Source of the DNA: Mycobacterium bourgelatii
GTDB taxonomy: Bacteria > Actinomycetota > Actinomycetes > Mycobacteriales > Mycobacteriaceae
DNA: 64,000 nucleotides
Direction of reading: 5' to 3'
Assembly (NCBI RefSeq): GCF_010723575.1
Contig: NZ_BLKZ01000001.1
Location: 2,666,001 to 2,730,000, forward strand
The position numbers were made by a program, and so were the translations under genes. Under the pieces are notes generated by a model that saw only the letters and a list, made by a program, of their open reading frames with translations, did no database searches and had not been told where the DNA came from. Positions 46,777 to 55,532 of this stretch are shown one piece after another. The stretch's first letter is position 1, and each line of letters begins with the position of its first letter.

Positions 46777-46990
46777 CCAGACGCTGCTGGACATTCTGGT
46801 GTGCCCGCAGGACCGGGGTCCGCTGGTGCTGGTTGCCGACGAAGGCGGGGAGCTGCTGTACAACCCGCGGCTGCGGCGTGCCTACCGTATCGAGGACGGC
46901 ATCCCGGTCTTGCTCATCGATGAGGCTCGGGACGTCGACGACGAGGAGCACGCGCGGCTTATGGCACGAGGTCCGGCAGCTCCCCAGTGA
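46769..46990 (+). CDS. small Trm112-like (UPF0434) protein
   Basis: 73 aa from ATG 46769, inside the last codons of the Rv1683-type gene. LLDILVCPQDRGPL, then YNPRLRRAYRIEDGIPVLLIDEAR, is the Trm112/YcaR family pattern. Zinc-binding family members have up to four Cys; only one is left here, so zinc binding is unlikely. Related proteins activate methyltransferases, but the partner here is unknown. Its 3' end overlaps the convergent TetR gene by 32 bp. Confidence 0.85.
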   Translation: MLDQTLLDILVCPQDRGPLVLVADEGGELLYNPRLRRAYRIEDGIPVLLIDEARDVDDEEHARLMARGPAAPQ

Positions 46991-47564
46991 GGTAGCGCTG
47001 CAGGTTCGGTGCGATCGTTCGCGCGATCTGGTCGGTGGGCAGCGACGCGAACGGCTCGATCTTGACGATGTAGCGCGCCATCACCACGCCCATCAATTGT
47101 GAGGCGACGAACTGGGTGCGGATCCTGCCGCTGCCTGGGGGATCGTCGACCCGCGAACCGACTTCGGTACCGATCACGTCTTGCAGAAACGTGCGCGCCA
47201 GGCCGACTTCGTCGCCGGCGATCAGCGAGCGCAGGGTCGCGATCAGCCCGGCACCCAACTCGGAGTCCCAGAGCGGCAGCAATATCGACGGCAGCCGATA
47301 CCCGAGGTCCTCGACCGGGGTGTCGCGCAACTGCGCGATGACGTGCATCGGATCTATCGGTAGATGGATCGCGGCGGCGAAAAGTTGCTGCTTGGTGCCG
47401 AAATAGTGGTGCACCAGCGCGGCGTCGACCCCGGCCTTGGCCGCCACCGCCCGGATAGATGTTCGATCAATTCCGTTGAGCGCGAACAGGTCCCGCGCGC
47501 AGGCCAGGATTCGCTCCCGGGTGTCCGAGCTTCCCGCGGGTCGCCCTGGCCTGCGTGGAGCCAT
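46959..47564 (-). CDS. TetR-family transcriptional regulator of the adjacent ABC exporter
   Basis: 201 aa from ATG 47564, in a TAATG overlap with the permease stop; a longer frame inside the permease gene is rejected. The N-terminal helix-turn-helix is RERILACARDLFALNG ... AVAAKAGVDAALVHHYFGTK (residues ~15-60). The ligand domain is rich in Leu, Ile and Pro. It is the last gene of the ABC operon and probably represses it through the palindrome at 49074-49107. The ligand is unknown. Confidence 0.92.
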   Translation of the reverse strand: MAPRRPGRPAGSSDTRERILACARDLFALNGIDRTSIRAVAAKAGVDAALVHHYFGTKQQLFAAAIHLPIDPMHVIAQLRDTPVEDLGYRLPSILLPLWDSELGAGLIATLRSLIAGDEVGLARTFLQDVIGTEVGSRVDDPPGSGRIRTQFVASQLMGVVMARYIVKIEPFASLPTDQIARTIAPNLQRYLTGELPDLVP

Positions 47565-48289
47565 TAAGGCGTCCGCCTGTGCAACGTCGCCGCGGCCAGG
47601 CACAGCGCCACCAGCGCGAACCCCATCACAACGACCATGTCACGCACCGCGGTATATGTCAGCTCCGGATGCGCAGCCACCTGCTGCAACGCTTCGAGTG
47701 CGTAGCTGGCCGGCATGACATTGCTGATCCACTCGAGCCAATCCGGCATCGCCGGCCGCGGAACGATGACGCCGGCTAACAGCAACTGCGGCACGATCAC
47801 CACGGGCATGAACTGTACGGCCTGAAACTCGCTGCGAGCGAACGCACTGCACAACAATCCCAGCCCCACGCCCAGAACCGCGTTGATGATCGCAATCACG
47901 AACACCCAGACCGGGTTTCCCGCCGTGCTGAACCCGAGGAACCAGAACGACACCAGGCACGCCAGGGTCGCCTGGGCCGCCGCCGCGATCGAAAACGCGG
48001 TTCCGTACGCCGCCAGCAGGTCGAGTCGGCGCAGCGGCGTGGTCAGGACGCGCTCCAAGGTGCCCGAAGCGCGCTCGCGTTGCATGGTTATCGATGTAAT
48101 CAGAAACATCAGCAGCAGCGGGAAGAGGCCCAGCAGAATCAAGCACGCCCCGTTGAACGGCGTCGGGGTGCCGGGCCGGTGCGGCGCGTTTTGGAACATG
48201 AAGTACATCAGCGCGATGATCGCGCTCGGCACCACCAGGATCATGGCCACACTGCGGTGATCGGCGGCCAACTGCCGCAGGATGCGCAC
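47564..48289 (-). CDS. ABC-2 type exporter permease
   Basis: 241 aa if it starts at GTG 48289 (VRILRQLAADHRSVAM), the only ordinary start codon after the ATPase stop; the ribosome site is poor, so the start is uncertain. About six membrane segments are visible, for example MILVVPSAIIALMYFMF and LILLGLFPLLLMFLITSI, with the ABC-2 cytoplasmic motif RERASGTLERVLTTPLRRLDLL. It works with the ATPase encoded just upstream to export an unknown, probably lipophilic, compound. Confidence 0.85.
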   Translation of the reverse strand: MRILRQLAADHRSVAMILVVPSAIIALMYFMFQNAPHRPGTPTPFNGACLILLGLFPLLLMFLITSITMQRERASGTLERVLTTPLRRLDLLAAYGTAFSIAAAAQATLACLVSFWFLGFSTAGNPVWVFVIAIINAVLGVGLGLLCSAFARSEFQAVQFMPVVIVPQLLLAGVIVPRPAMPDWLEWISNVMPASYALEALQQVAAHPELTYTAVRDMVVVMGFALVALCLAAATLHRRTP

Positions 48290-48315
48290 CGTGGTGGCGG
48301 TGTATCCCTTCAGGC

Positions 48316-49098
48316 CTAACTTGCCCGGGGACCGGCCTCTGCTTGCAGCACGGTGCTGCGCCGAATGATGTGCAGAAACGCTTCCTCCAGTGACGTGCAT
48401 CCCGTTTCCTCTCTCAATCGGTCCGGCGTGGTGTGGGCAACCAGGTGCCCCTCGCGCATCAGCAGCAGATCCCCGCAGTGGTCGGCCTCGTCCATCACGT
48501 GGCTGGACACCAGCAGCGTGGTGCCGGCGTCCGCAAGCTCGGTGAACTGTTCCCAAAGATCAACGCGCAGTACGGGATCCAGTCCGACCGTTGGTTCGTC
48601 GAGCACCAGCAGGGCGGGATGGCACACCAGTGCGCACGCCAGCGACACCCGGGTGCGCTGACCGCCGGAGAGATTGCCGCAATAGGCAGTTCGATGATCC
48701 GACAAGCCCACCCGGTCGATGGCCTCATCCGCGGCCGAGGCGTCGAATCCGTACAGCGCGGCGACATAGCGAACGTTGTCGATGATGCGCAGGTCGTCAT
48801 AGATCGCCGGATCCTGCGGCAGGTACCCCACCTGGCGACGCAGGGCCGCGGACCCGGCTGGATGTCCGAGCACGGTGACGTTGCCCGAGGCGATGATCTG
48901 GGTGCCGACGATGCTGCGCATCAAGGTGGTCTTGCCGCACCCGGACGGCCCGAGCAGTCCGGTGATGGTACCGGCCGCGATGTCGACGGAAATGTCATGC
49001 AACGCAGGCCGTTTGCCGCGAATCACCCGCAAGTGCTCGATGCGGACGGCTGGCTCTGTGTTGCCTGCCATAAATTCATCGCGTGATGAAGTCATCAT
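48316..49098 (-). CDS. ABC exporter ATP-binding protein
   Basis: 260 aa from ATG 49098; ATG 49095 and ATG 49071 are also possible. Walker A is GPSGCGKTT, the signature LSGGQRTRVSLA, Walker B LLVLDEPTVGLDP, and the switch His is in SSHVMDE. It is the first gene of the ATPase-permease-TetR operon. A TTGACA at 49134-49129 and a TTATTC at 49110-49105 (minus strand, 18-bp spacing) would place transcription start at or near ATG 49098, implying a leaderless mRNA. The 34-bp palindrome covers this promoter and start. Confidence 0.88.
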   Translation of the reverse strand: MMTSSRDEFMAGNTEPAVRIEHLRVIRGKRPALHDISVDIAAGTITGLLGPSGCGKTTLMRSIVGTQIIASGNVTVLGHPAGSAALRRQVGYLPQDPAIYDDLRIIDNVRYVAALYGFDASAADEAIDRVGLSDHRTAYCGNLSGGQRTRVSLACALVCHPALLVLDEPTVGLDPVLRVDLWEQFTELADAGTTLLVSSHVMDEADHCGDLLLMREGHLVAHTTPDRLREETGCTSLEEAFLHIIRRSTVLQAEAGPRAS

Positions 49099-49107
49099 AC
49101 GATGAAT
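49074..49107. promoter_or_regulatory. 34-bp near-perfect palindrome, probable TetR operator
   Basis: Left arm 49074-49089 (ATTCATCGCGTGATGA) and right arm 49092-49107 are inverted copies with 14 of 16 positions matching, separated by AG. It overlaps the predicted -10 and start codons of the ABC operon, where a repressor would block transcription. Size and symmetry fit one or two TetR dimers. It lies 50 bp upstream of the divergent mpg gene. Confidence 0.75.
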
Positions 49108-49156
49108 AATCCGCCCGCGTCGCAGTCGTGTCAAGGGCACGGGCAGAATCTGTGCG

Positions 49157-49768
49157 GTGAACGCTGAGCACCTGCAGGTTGACCCGGTCGAGGCCGCTCA
49201 CCGGCTGCTCGGGGCCACCATCACCGCACGCGGGGTCAGTGGCGTCATCGTCGAGGTCGAGGCGTACGGGGGAGTGCCGGACGGCCCGTGGCCCGACGCG
49301 GCGGCGCACTCCTATCGCGGTCTGAGTGGACGCAATGCCGTCATGTTCGGACCGCCCGGGCGGCTGTACACCTACCGCAGCCACGGCATTCATGTCTGTG
49401 CCAACGTTGCCTGCGGGCCGGACGGCACCGCCGCGGCGGTACTGCTGCGGGCCTGCGCCATCGACGAGGGATTGGAGGTCGCCCGCGGCCGGCGCGGTGA
49501 GCTGGTGCGTACCGCGGCGCTCGCGCGCGGCCCCGGCAATCTTTGCTCCGCGCTGGGAATCACCATGGACGACAACGGGATTGACCTGTTCGACCCGGTC
49601 AGCCCGGTGCAGATTCGATTCAACGAACCCGTGCCGGCGGTCGCCGGTCCGCGGGTCGGGGTCAGTCAGGCCGCCGACCGGCCGTGGCGACTGTGGGTTG
49701 CCGACCGGCCGGAAGTGTCCGCCTACCGGCGCAGCCCGCGTGCGCCGGTCCTCGGTGCCAGCGACTGA
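49157..49768 (+). CDS. mpg: 3-methyladenine DNA glycosylase (AAG/MPG family)
   Basis: Base-excision repair of alkylated purines. 203 aa from GTG 49157 (MNAEHLQVDPVEAAHRLLG). The family motifs are EVEAYGGVPDGP, SYRGLSGRNAVMFGPPGRLYTY and RGPGNLCSALGI. No Shine-Dalgarno is visible; AGAAT at 49145-49149 could be a -10 for a leaderless GTG message. It is divergent from the ABC operon and ends 8 bp before the convergent symporter gene. Confidence 0.94.
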   Translation: MNAEHLQVDPVEAAHRLLGATITARGVSGVIVEVEAYGGVPDGPWPDAAAHSYRGLSGRNAVMFGPPGRLYTYRSHGIHVCANVACGPDGTAAAVLLRACAIDEGLEVARGRRGELVRTAALARGPGNLCSALGITMDDNGIDLFDPVSPVQIRFNEPVPAVAGPRVGVSQAADRPWRLWVADRPEVSAYRRSPRAPVLGASD

Positions 49769-49776
49769 GCGACGGG

Positions 49777-50664
49777 CTAAGCGACGACGGTGTCGGCGCC
49801 GGCGGTGGCGCGGTAGGCGGGATCGAGACGCCGTACGGCGAAGAGGAACGCCAGCGCAATAAGCGGCGCAAGTAGGCCGTAAATGGCGGCGGGGGTGGCC
49901 ATCTCAGCGCTGTTCAGTAGCTGTGGGCTCAGGGCTATGCCGATCGCCACCACGGCATTGTGCAATCCGATCTCCAGGCTGATGGCGACCGACTGACGCG
50001 GAGCGAGGCGCATCCAACGCGGGGCCAGATAACCGACCGTCAGACTGACCGCACAGAACAGCACCACCGCCGCGCTGATCACACCGAAGTGCTCCCCGAG
50101 GGTTGTCTGGCCGCGCGCCAGGCCCGCGCCCACGGCAACCACCAGGAGCAGCGCCGCGACGACCTTGACCGGGGTTTGCGCCCGCCGAGCCAGGTCGGGA
50201 AAGCGATGGCGTATCGCAACGCCGATCGCGGTCGGTATCAGCACCAGCGCGAAGACGCTGAAGAACTTGTCGAACTGCAGGGGGATCAGCCGGGCCTGGT
50301 CCAGGAACCAGTGCATGGAGAACGCCAGGATCGCCGGGATGGCGAAGATGGACAGGACGGCATTGATGGCGGTCAACGTGAGATTGAGCGCCAGGTCGCC
50401 GTTGGCCAGGTGGCTGAGGACGTTGGCCAGCATGCCGCCCGGGGTGGCCGCCATGAGCATCAGCCCCACCGCCAGCTCCGGCGGCAGCTTCAGGGCCTCG
50501 GCTATGAGCAGGCATAGGGCCGGAAGCAGCAGTGCCTGACAGATCAACGCGACCAGGAGTGGGCGCCGCAAGGTGGCGGCCCGCCGAAAGTCGGCAACCG
50601 TGAGCGTCAGCCCGAGGGCGAGCATGACCGCGACGACGACCAACGGGAAAAACCGGTTGTCCAT
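49777..50664 (-). CDS. bile acid:sodium symporter (BASS) family transporter
   Basis: 295 aa from ATG 50664 (MDNRFFPLVVVAV). About nine hydrophobic segments cover most of the protein, with the BASS features MAATPGGMLANVLSHLANGDLALN and SLEIGLHNAVVAIGIAL. It probably carries an organic anion or a vitamin-type acid together with sodium; the real substrate is unknown. H37Rv has mpg and tyrS adjacent (from memory), so this gene is an addition in this lineage. Base composition does not stand out from its neighbours. Confidence 0.88.
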   Translation of the reverse strand: MDNRFFPLVVVAVMLALGLTLTVADFRRAATLRRPLLVALICQALLLPALCLLIAEALKLPPELAVGLMLMAATPGGMLANVLSHLANGDLALNLTLTAINAVLSIFAIPAILAFSMHWFLDQARLIPLQFDKFFSVFALVLIPTAIGVAIRHRFPDLARRAQTPVKVVAALLLVVAVGAGLARGQTTLGEHFGVISAAVVLFCAVSLTVGYLAPRWMRLAPRQSVAISLEIGLHNAVVAIGIALSPQLLNSAEMATPAAIYGLLAPLIALAFLFAVRRLDPAYRATAGADTVVA

Positions 50665-50842
50665 AACGGTCGAGAGCTTATGGCCGCCGACCGTGTCGGG
50701 GCGGCGATGAGCCCGGGCACCGGACGAAACGTGCGCTTCCCGCCCCCAATTCGGCTCGAATCTCGCTGAGCGAATGGCCAGTCAACTGCGATCTACCCGC
50801 CTGACCTCAGCCGTGCGCACCCATCCTGGAAGACTCTCAGCC

Positions 50843-52132
50843 ATGGGTAGGGAGTCTTCAGGGATCCTCGACGAGCTGGAATGGCGCGGCTTGATCGCGC
50901 AATCCACCGACCTCGATGCTCTGGCCGCCGACACGCAGCGCGGCCCGATCACCGTCTATGCCGGTTTTGACCCCACCGCGGCCAGCCTGCACGCGGGGCA
51001 TCTGGTCCCGCTGCTCGCGTTGCGGCGTTTTCAGCGCGCCGGACACCGCCCCATCGTGTTGGCGGGCGGGGCCACCGGGATGATCGGCGACCCGCGCGAG
51101 GTCGGCGAGCGCACCCTGAACGAAGCGGACGTCGTCGCCGAATGGACCGAGCGGATCCGCGGGCAACTGGAGCGGTTCGTCGATTTCGACGACACGGGTA
51201 AGTCCGGGACGGGCGCGATCGTCGAGAACAACCTCGAGTGGACCGCCGCCATGTCGGCCATCGAATTCCTGCGCGACCTCGGCAAGCACTTTTCGGTCAA
51301 CGTGATGCTGGATCGCGACACCATCAAACGGCGTCTCGAAGGCGAGGGCATTTCCTACACCGAGTTCAGCTACATGCTGTTGCAGGCCAACGACTACGTC
51401 GAGCTGTACCGCCGGCACAACTGCACCCTGCAAATCGGCGGTTCGGACCAGTGGGGCAACATCATCGCCGGGGTGCGGCTGGTGCGTCAAAAGCACGGCG
51501 CAGCAGTGCATGCGCTCACCGTCCCGCTGGTGACCGCGGCCGACGGCACCAAGTTCGGCAAGTCGACCGGCGGCGGGAATCTGTGGCTGGATCCGGAACT
51601 GACCAGCCCGTACGCCTGGTATCAGTACTTCATCAACACCGCCGACGCGGACGTGATCCGGTACCTGCGCTGGTTCACCTTTCTTTCTGCCGATGAGCTC
51701 GCCGAGTTGGAGCAGGTGACGGCCGAACGTCCGCAACAGCGTGCGGCCCAACGCCGCCTCGCCACCGAGCTCACCGTCTTGGTGCACGGCGAGGCCGCCG
51801 CCCAAGCGGTTGAACACGCCAGCCGGGCGCTGTTCGGTCAAGGCGACTTGGACCGCCTCGACGAGGCGACTTTGGCTGCGGCACTGCGTGAAACGGCGGT
51901 CGCCGAAATCAAGCCCGGTGGTCCGGACGGGATTGTCGACCTGTTGGTGGCTACCGGTCTGTCGGCCAGCAAGGGCGCGGCGCGACGCACCATCGCCGAA
52001 GGTGGCGTGTCGGTCAACAACATTCGCATCGACAGCGACGAATGGTCACCGCAGCCAACGGATTTCCTGCACGGCCGGTGGCTGGTGCTGCGCCGCGGCA
52101 AACGGAACATCGCCGGGGTAGAGCGGGTATAG
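50843..52132 (+). CDS. tyrS: tyrosyl-tRNA synthetase
   Basis: Charges tRNA-Tyr. 429 aa from ATG 50843 (MGRESSGILDEL); an upstream in-frame ATG at 50774 would add 23 residues not seen in the family. The class I HIGH motif appears as HAGH (50-53) and the KMSKS motif as KFGKS (237-241). The C-terminal S4 RNA-binding domain is near LSASKGAARRTIAEGGVSVNN. It stands alone; the 178-bp gap to the divergent symporter gene shows no T-box that I can recognise. Confidence 0.96.
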   Translation: MGRESSGILDELEWRGLIAQSTDLDALAADTQRGPITVYAGFDPTAASLHAGHLVPLLALRRFQRAGHRPIVLAGGATGMIGDPREVGERTLNEADVVAEWTERIRGQLERFVDFDDTGKSGTGAIVENNLEWTAAMSAIEFLRDLGKHFSVNVMLDRDTIKRRLEGEGISYTEFSYMLLQANDYVELYRRHNCTLQIGGSDQWGNIIAGVRLVRQKHGAAVHALTVPLVTAADGTKFGKSTGGGNLWLDPELTSPYAWYQYFINTADADVIRYLRWFTFLSADELAELEQVTAERPQQRAAQRRLATELTVLVHGEAAAQAVEHASRALFGQGDLDRLDEATLAAALRETAVAEIKPGGPDGIVDLLVATGLSASKGAARRTIAEGGVSVNNIRIDSDEWSPQPTDFLHGRWLVLRRGKRNIAGVERV

Positions 52133-52245
52133 AGCGGGCATAGGTCGGGGCCCGAAAACAGCTAGGCAAGCGCGACGGGCGTTAGAGGGCAAACATTTAT
52201 CTCACTGTGCCGCGAACGTGACTCTTGTTCGCCACTGTTGTCACG

Positions 52246-52629
52246 ATGACCACGGCGCAGTCAGATCGAAAGACACGGACCACCCGGGCCCGGCAGGCGT
52301 CGCTGCTTCTCGCGTTGACCGCCAGCGTGTTTGGCACCGCGGGAAGCTGTGCGGCACCGATTCAGGCCGACATCATGGGCAACGCCTTCCTCGCGGCATT
52401 GAACAATGCCGGCATCTCCTACGGTCAACCGGTCAGCACCACCGCTCTCGGTAGCTCGGTATGCCCGATGGCGATGCAGCCGAACGGATCCTTCGACGCG
52501 ATCGCCGACAACTTGTCCGCCAGTAGCGGGATGACGCCGCAGACGGCGAGGTCGTTCACCATCGTCGCCATCGCGACCTACTGCCCGGCGCTGCTGACAC
52601 CGCTGTTGCCCCACCGACTGCAGTCTTAA
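52246..52629 (+). CDS. lprJ: LprJ-type secreted DUF732 protein, probable lipoprotein
   Basis: 127 aa from ATG 52246, equal to M. tuberculosis LprJ as I recall it. Basic N-terminus, hydrophobic ASLLLALTASVFGTAG, then C at a weak lipobox (AGSC). The mature part has the DUF732 pattern: FLAALNNAGISYG, then two Cys (SSVCPMA, ATYCPAL) that may form a disulfide. Surface-exposed; molecular function unknown. The start is preceded by CGTGAC...GTCACG (52217-52245) and has no clear ribosome site. Confidence 0.85.
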   Translation: MTTAQSDRKTRTTRARQASLLLALTASVFGTAGSCAAPIQADIMGNAFLAALNNAGISYGQPVSTTALGSSVCPMAMQPNGSFDAIADNLSASSGMTPQTARSFTIVAIATYCPALLTPLLPHRLQS

Positions 52630-52672
52630 CCCCCACCCACGCGCCCACACCGATACCCGTAACCTCATCTAA

Positions 52673-53503
52673 GTGGTCGACGACAGGCATGGTCGCGGGG
52701 GTGAGCGACCGCGGCGACCGGCCTCAGAAGGGTCGGCGCGCGGCGGTCCGCGACGCGGGAACAGCGGTTCGTGGTCCGGTCCGGGCCGGGCGCGCCCCGC
52801 TCAGCCCAAGGCCGCTACGCCCGACGGCAATCGTCCGGTCGATCCCGGCCCGCCAATTCCCGAAGGCATCGAGGCAAAGCAGCTGTCGCCGGAAATCCGG
52901 CGCGAACTGAGCACCCTGGACCGGGCCACCGCCGACGCCGTGGCGCGACACCTGGTTGCCGCGGGCCACTTGCTCGACGAAGATCCCCAGACCGCCCTGA
53001 GTCACGCGCGTGCGGCGCGGGCGCGATCGAGCCGGATCGCCGCGGTACGTGAAGCCGTCGGAATTGCCGCCTACCACTGCGGCGACTGGTCCCAGGCGCT
53101 GGCCGAACTGCGGGCAGCGCGCAGGATGGGCAGCAAATCCTCGTTGCTCGCCCTCATTGCCGACTGCGAACGCGGCCTCGGCCGACCGGAGCGCGCGATC
53201 GAACTGGCCCGCGGGCCCGAAGCGGCCGAGCTCGGCGGGGACGACGCCGACGAGTTGCGCATCGTGGCCGCCGGTGCCCGCGCCGACCTCGGTCAGCTGG
53301 AGCAGGCATTGACCGTGCTGTCGACACCGCAGCTCGACCCCAGCCGTACCGGTTCGACGGCGGCACGGCTGTTCTATGCCTACGCCGAAACGCTGCTCGC
53401 CCTGGGCCGCGAGGACGAGGCGCTGCAGTGGTTCCTGCGTTCCGCCGCTGCCGACACCGAAGGCGTGACCGACGCCGAAGACCGCGTCAGCGAGCTTGGC
53501 TGA
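52673..53503 (+). CDS. TPR-like protein (Rv1691 type)
   Basis: 276 aa from GTG 52673. The first ~60 residues are a disordered Arg/Gly/Pro-rich tail. The rest is helical with TPR-like repeats: Ala-rich pairs such as ALSHARAARARSSRIAAVREAVGIAAY and LFYAYAETLLALGREDEALQWFLRSA. Probably a scaffold; partner unknown. Its TGA is immediately followed by the ATG of the next gene, so the two are likely co-translated. Confidence 0.85.
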   Translation: MVDDRHGRGGERPRRPASEGSARGGPRRGNSGSWSGPGRARPAQPKAATPDGNRPVDPGPPIPEGIEAKQLSPEIRRELSTLDRATADAVARHLVAAGHLLDEDPQTALSHARAARARSSRIAAVREAVGIAAYHCGDWSQALAELRAARRMGSKSSLLALIADCERGLGRPERAIELARGPEAAELGGDDADELRIVAAGARADLGQLEQALTVLSTPQLDPSRTGSTAARLFYAYAETLLALGREDEALQWFLRSAAADTEGVTDAEDRVSELG

Positions 53504-54514
53504 ATGGGAAGCATTGCGCAGCAATACGATTGCTTGCTGATTGATCTGGACGGAACGGTGTTTCGCGGGCACCGGCCGACTGACGGCGCGGTCGAGGTGC
53601 TCGACGAGGTGAAGAGCCGCAAGCTGTTCGTCACCAACAACGCCTCCCGCAGCGCCGACGAAGTCGCCGCCCACTTGCGCGAGCTCGGCTTCGGCGTAAC
53701 CGCTGACGACGTGGTCACCAGCGCCCAGAGCGCCGCCCGCCTGCTCGCCGGTCAGGTGTCTCCGGGCTCGAAGGTGTTGATCGTCGGCACCGACGCACTG
53801 GCCGGCGAGATCAGCGCGGTCGGCCTGCGGCCGGTGCGCAACTTCGATGATGACCCCGTCGCCGTCGTGCAGGGTCTGTCCATGACGCTGGGTTGGCCGG
53901 ATCTCGCGGAAGCGGCGTTGGCCATTCGGGCCGGTGCGCTGTGGGTGGCGGCCAACGTGGACCCGACCCTGCCCACCGAGCGAGGTTTGTTGCCGGGCAA
54001 CGGATCTCTGGTCGCCGCGCTGCGCGCCGCCACAGGCGTCGAACCGGAAGTGGCGGGCAAGCCCGCGCCGCAACTGATGAACGACGCGGTGGACCGCGGC
54101 GACTTCAAGGCGCCACTGGTGGTCGGCGACCGCCTGGACACCGACATCGAGGGCGCTAACAACGCCGGATTGCCCAGTCTGATGGTGTTGACCGGGGTGA
54201 GTACCGTGCACGACGCCATCTACGCCGAACCGGTTCGGCGACCCACCTACATCGCGCACGATCTGCGCTGCCTGCGCAAGGATGGGGACCTACTCAAAGT
54301 GGGCCCGCAGCCGGGCTGGCGGGTGGAAGTCGACTCCGGCGCGGTCCGAGTGCGCGCGGACGGAGAGCGGCCCGGCGATGACCTGTCGGTGGTGCGTGCG
54401 GTTGCCAACGCGGTATGGGACGCGCAGTTGGACGGGAACTCATGCGCGCTCGAGGCAGGCGACGCGGAGGCCCGCGACGCCCTGCAACGCTGGTCGCTGC
54501 TGCACGACACATAG
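53504..54514 (+). CDS. HAD-IIA family phosphatase (Rv1692 type, glycerol-3-phosphate phosphatase)
   Basis: 336 aa from ATG 53504, adjacent to the previous stop. HAD motif I is DLDGTVFRG with D14 and D16; motif II is in VTNNAS; motif III Lys is in GKPAPQL; motif IV is VGDRLDTDIEGANNAG. The M. tuberculosis protein has been described as a D-glycerol-3-phosphate phosphatase for membrane lipid turnover (from memory). The last ~70 residues form an extra domain seen in mycobacterial homologues. Confidence 0.9.
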   Translation: MGSIAQQYDCLLIDLDGTVFRGHRPTDGAVEVLDEVKSRKLFVTNNASRSADEVAAHLRELGFGVTADDVVTSAQSAARLLAGQVSPGSKVLIVGTDALAGEISAVGLRPVRNFDDDPVAVVQGLSMTLGWPDLAEAALAIRAGALWVAANVDPTLPTERGLLPGNGSLVAALRAATGVEPEVAGKPAPQLMNDAVDRGDFKAPLVVGDRLDTDIEGANNAGLPSLMVLTGVSTVHDAIYAEPVRRPTYIAHDLRCLRKDGDLLKVGPQPGWRVEVDSGAVRVRADGERPGDDLSVVRAVANAVWDAQLDGNSCALEAGDAEARDALQRWSLLHDT

Positions 54515-54537
54515 TCGGTGACTACCGTATGAATCCA

Positions 54538-54714
54538 ATGACTATTGATCCTGATCAGATTCGCGCCGAAATCGAGGCGTTGGTTGCCCAGTTGCCGGAA
54601 GTCGCCGACGCCGAGAACGGCCCGTCGCTTGCCGAGCTCGAAGACATCGCGCGGCGCCTCTCCGAGGCGCACGACGTGTTGATGCAAGCCCTGGAATCGG
54701 CGGAGAAGGGCTGA
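54538..54714 (+). CDS. small conserved protein (Rv1693 type)
   Basis: 58 aa from ATG 54538 (MTIDPDQIRAEIEAL); ATG 54529 would add MNP. It is acidic and helical with no known domain. It lies between the HAD phosphatase and tlyA, eight bases before the tlyA start, so it is probably in the same operon. Unknown function. Confidence 0.8.
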   Translation: MTIDPDQIRAEIEALVAQLPEVADAENGPSLAELEDIARRLSEAHDVLMQALESAEKG

Positions 54715-54722
54715 GTGTCTGC

Positions 54723-55532
54723 ATGGCACGGCGTGCCCGCGTCGACGCCGAGCTGGTTCGGCGGGGACTGGCGCGATCCCGTCAGCAGGCCGCGGAGTTG
54801 ATCGGCGCCGGCAAGGTCCGCATCGACGGGCTGCCGGCTGTCAAACCCGCGACCGCGGTGGACGTCACCGCGGCCCTGACCGTCATCACCGACGGGGAAC
54901 GCAGCTGGGTGTCGCGGGGAGCGCACAAGCTCATCGGAGCGCTGGACGCCTTCGCGATACCGGTGGCCGGGCGGCGATGCTTGGATGCGGGCGCCTCGAC
55001 CGGAGGATTCACCGAGGTGCTGCTTGATCGCGGGGCGGCCCAGGTGGTCGCGGCCGATGTCGGGTACGGCCAACTGGCGTGGTCGCTGCGCAACGATCCG
55101 CGCGTCGTGGTCGTGGAGCGGACCAACGCGCGCGATCTGGTGCCGGAGGCGATCGGCGGGCAGGTCGATCTGGTGGTGGCCGACCTGTCCTTCATCTCGT
55201 TGGCCACCGTGTTACCCGCGCTGGTTGGCTGCGCTTCGCCGGACGCCGATATCGTTCCCATGGTGAAGCCGCAGTTTGAAGTCGGGAAGGGCCAGGTGGG
55301 TCCGGGTGGGGTGATCCACGACCCGGCGCTGCGCGCCGACGCGGTGCTCGCGGTGGCCCATCGCGCGAAAGATCTGGGCTGGCACACGGTCGGCGTGACG
55401 GCGAGCCCGTTGCCGGGCCCGTCGGGCAACGTCGAATACTTCCTGTGGTTGCGCGCCCAGACCGACCGTGGCCTGGCCGGCGATGAGCTGACGGAGGCCG
55501 TCGCGCGGGCCGTCCGGGAGGGACCGCAATGA
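54723..55532 (+). CDS. tlyA: rRNA 2'-O-methyltransferase TlyA (16S/23S rRNA)
   Basis: 269 aa from ATG 54723, with GAGAAGGG upstream. S4 RNA-binding domain at residues 1-60, then an FtsJ-type methyltransferase with the SAM motif DAGASTGG (88-95), K69 in RGAHKL and VKPQFEVGKGQVG. TlyA methylates cytidines in 16S helix 44 and 23S helix 69, and its loss gives capreomycin resistance in M. tuberculosis. Its stop overlaps the nadK ATG. Confidence 0.95.
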   Translation: MARRARVDAELVRRGLARSRQQAAELIGAGKVRIDGLPAVKPATAVDVTAALTVITDGERSWVSRGAHKLIGALDAFAIPVAGRRCLDAGASTGGFTEVLLDRGAAQVVAADVGYGQLAWSLRNDPRVVVVERTNARDLVPEAIGGQVDLVVADLSFISLATVLPALVGCASPDADIVPMVKPQFEVGKGQVGPGGVIHDPALRADAVLAVAHRAKDLGWHTVGVTASPLPGPSGNVEYFLWLRAQTDRGLAGDELTEAVARAVREGPQ

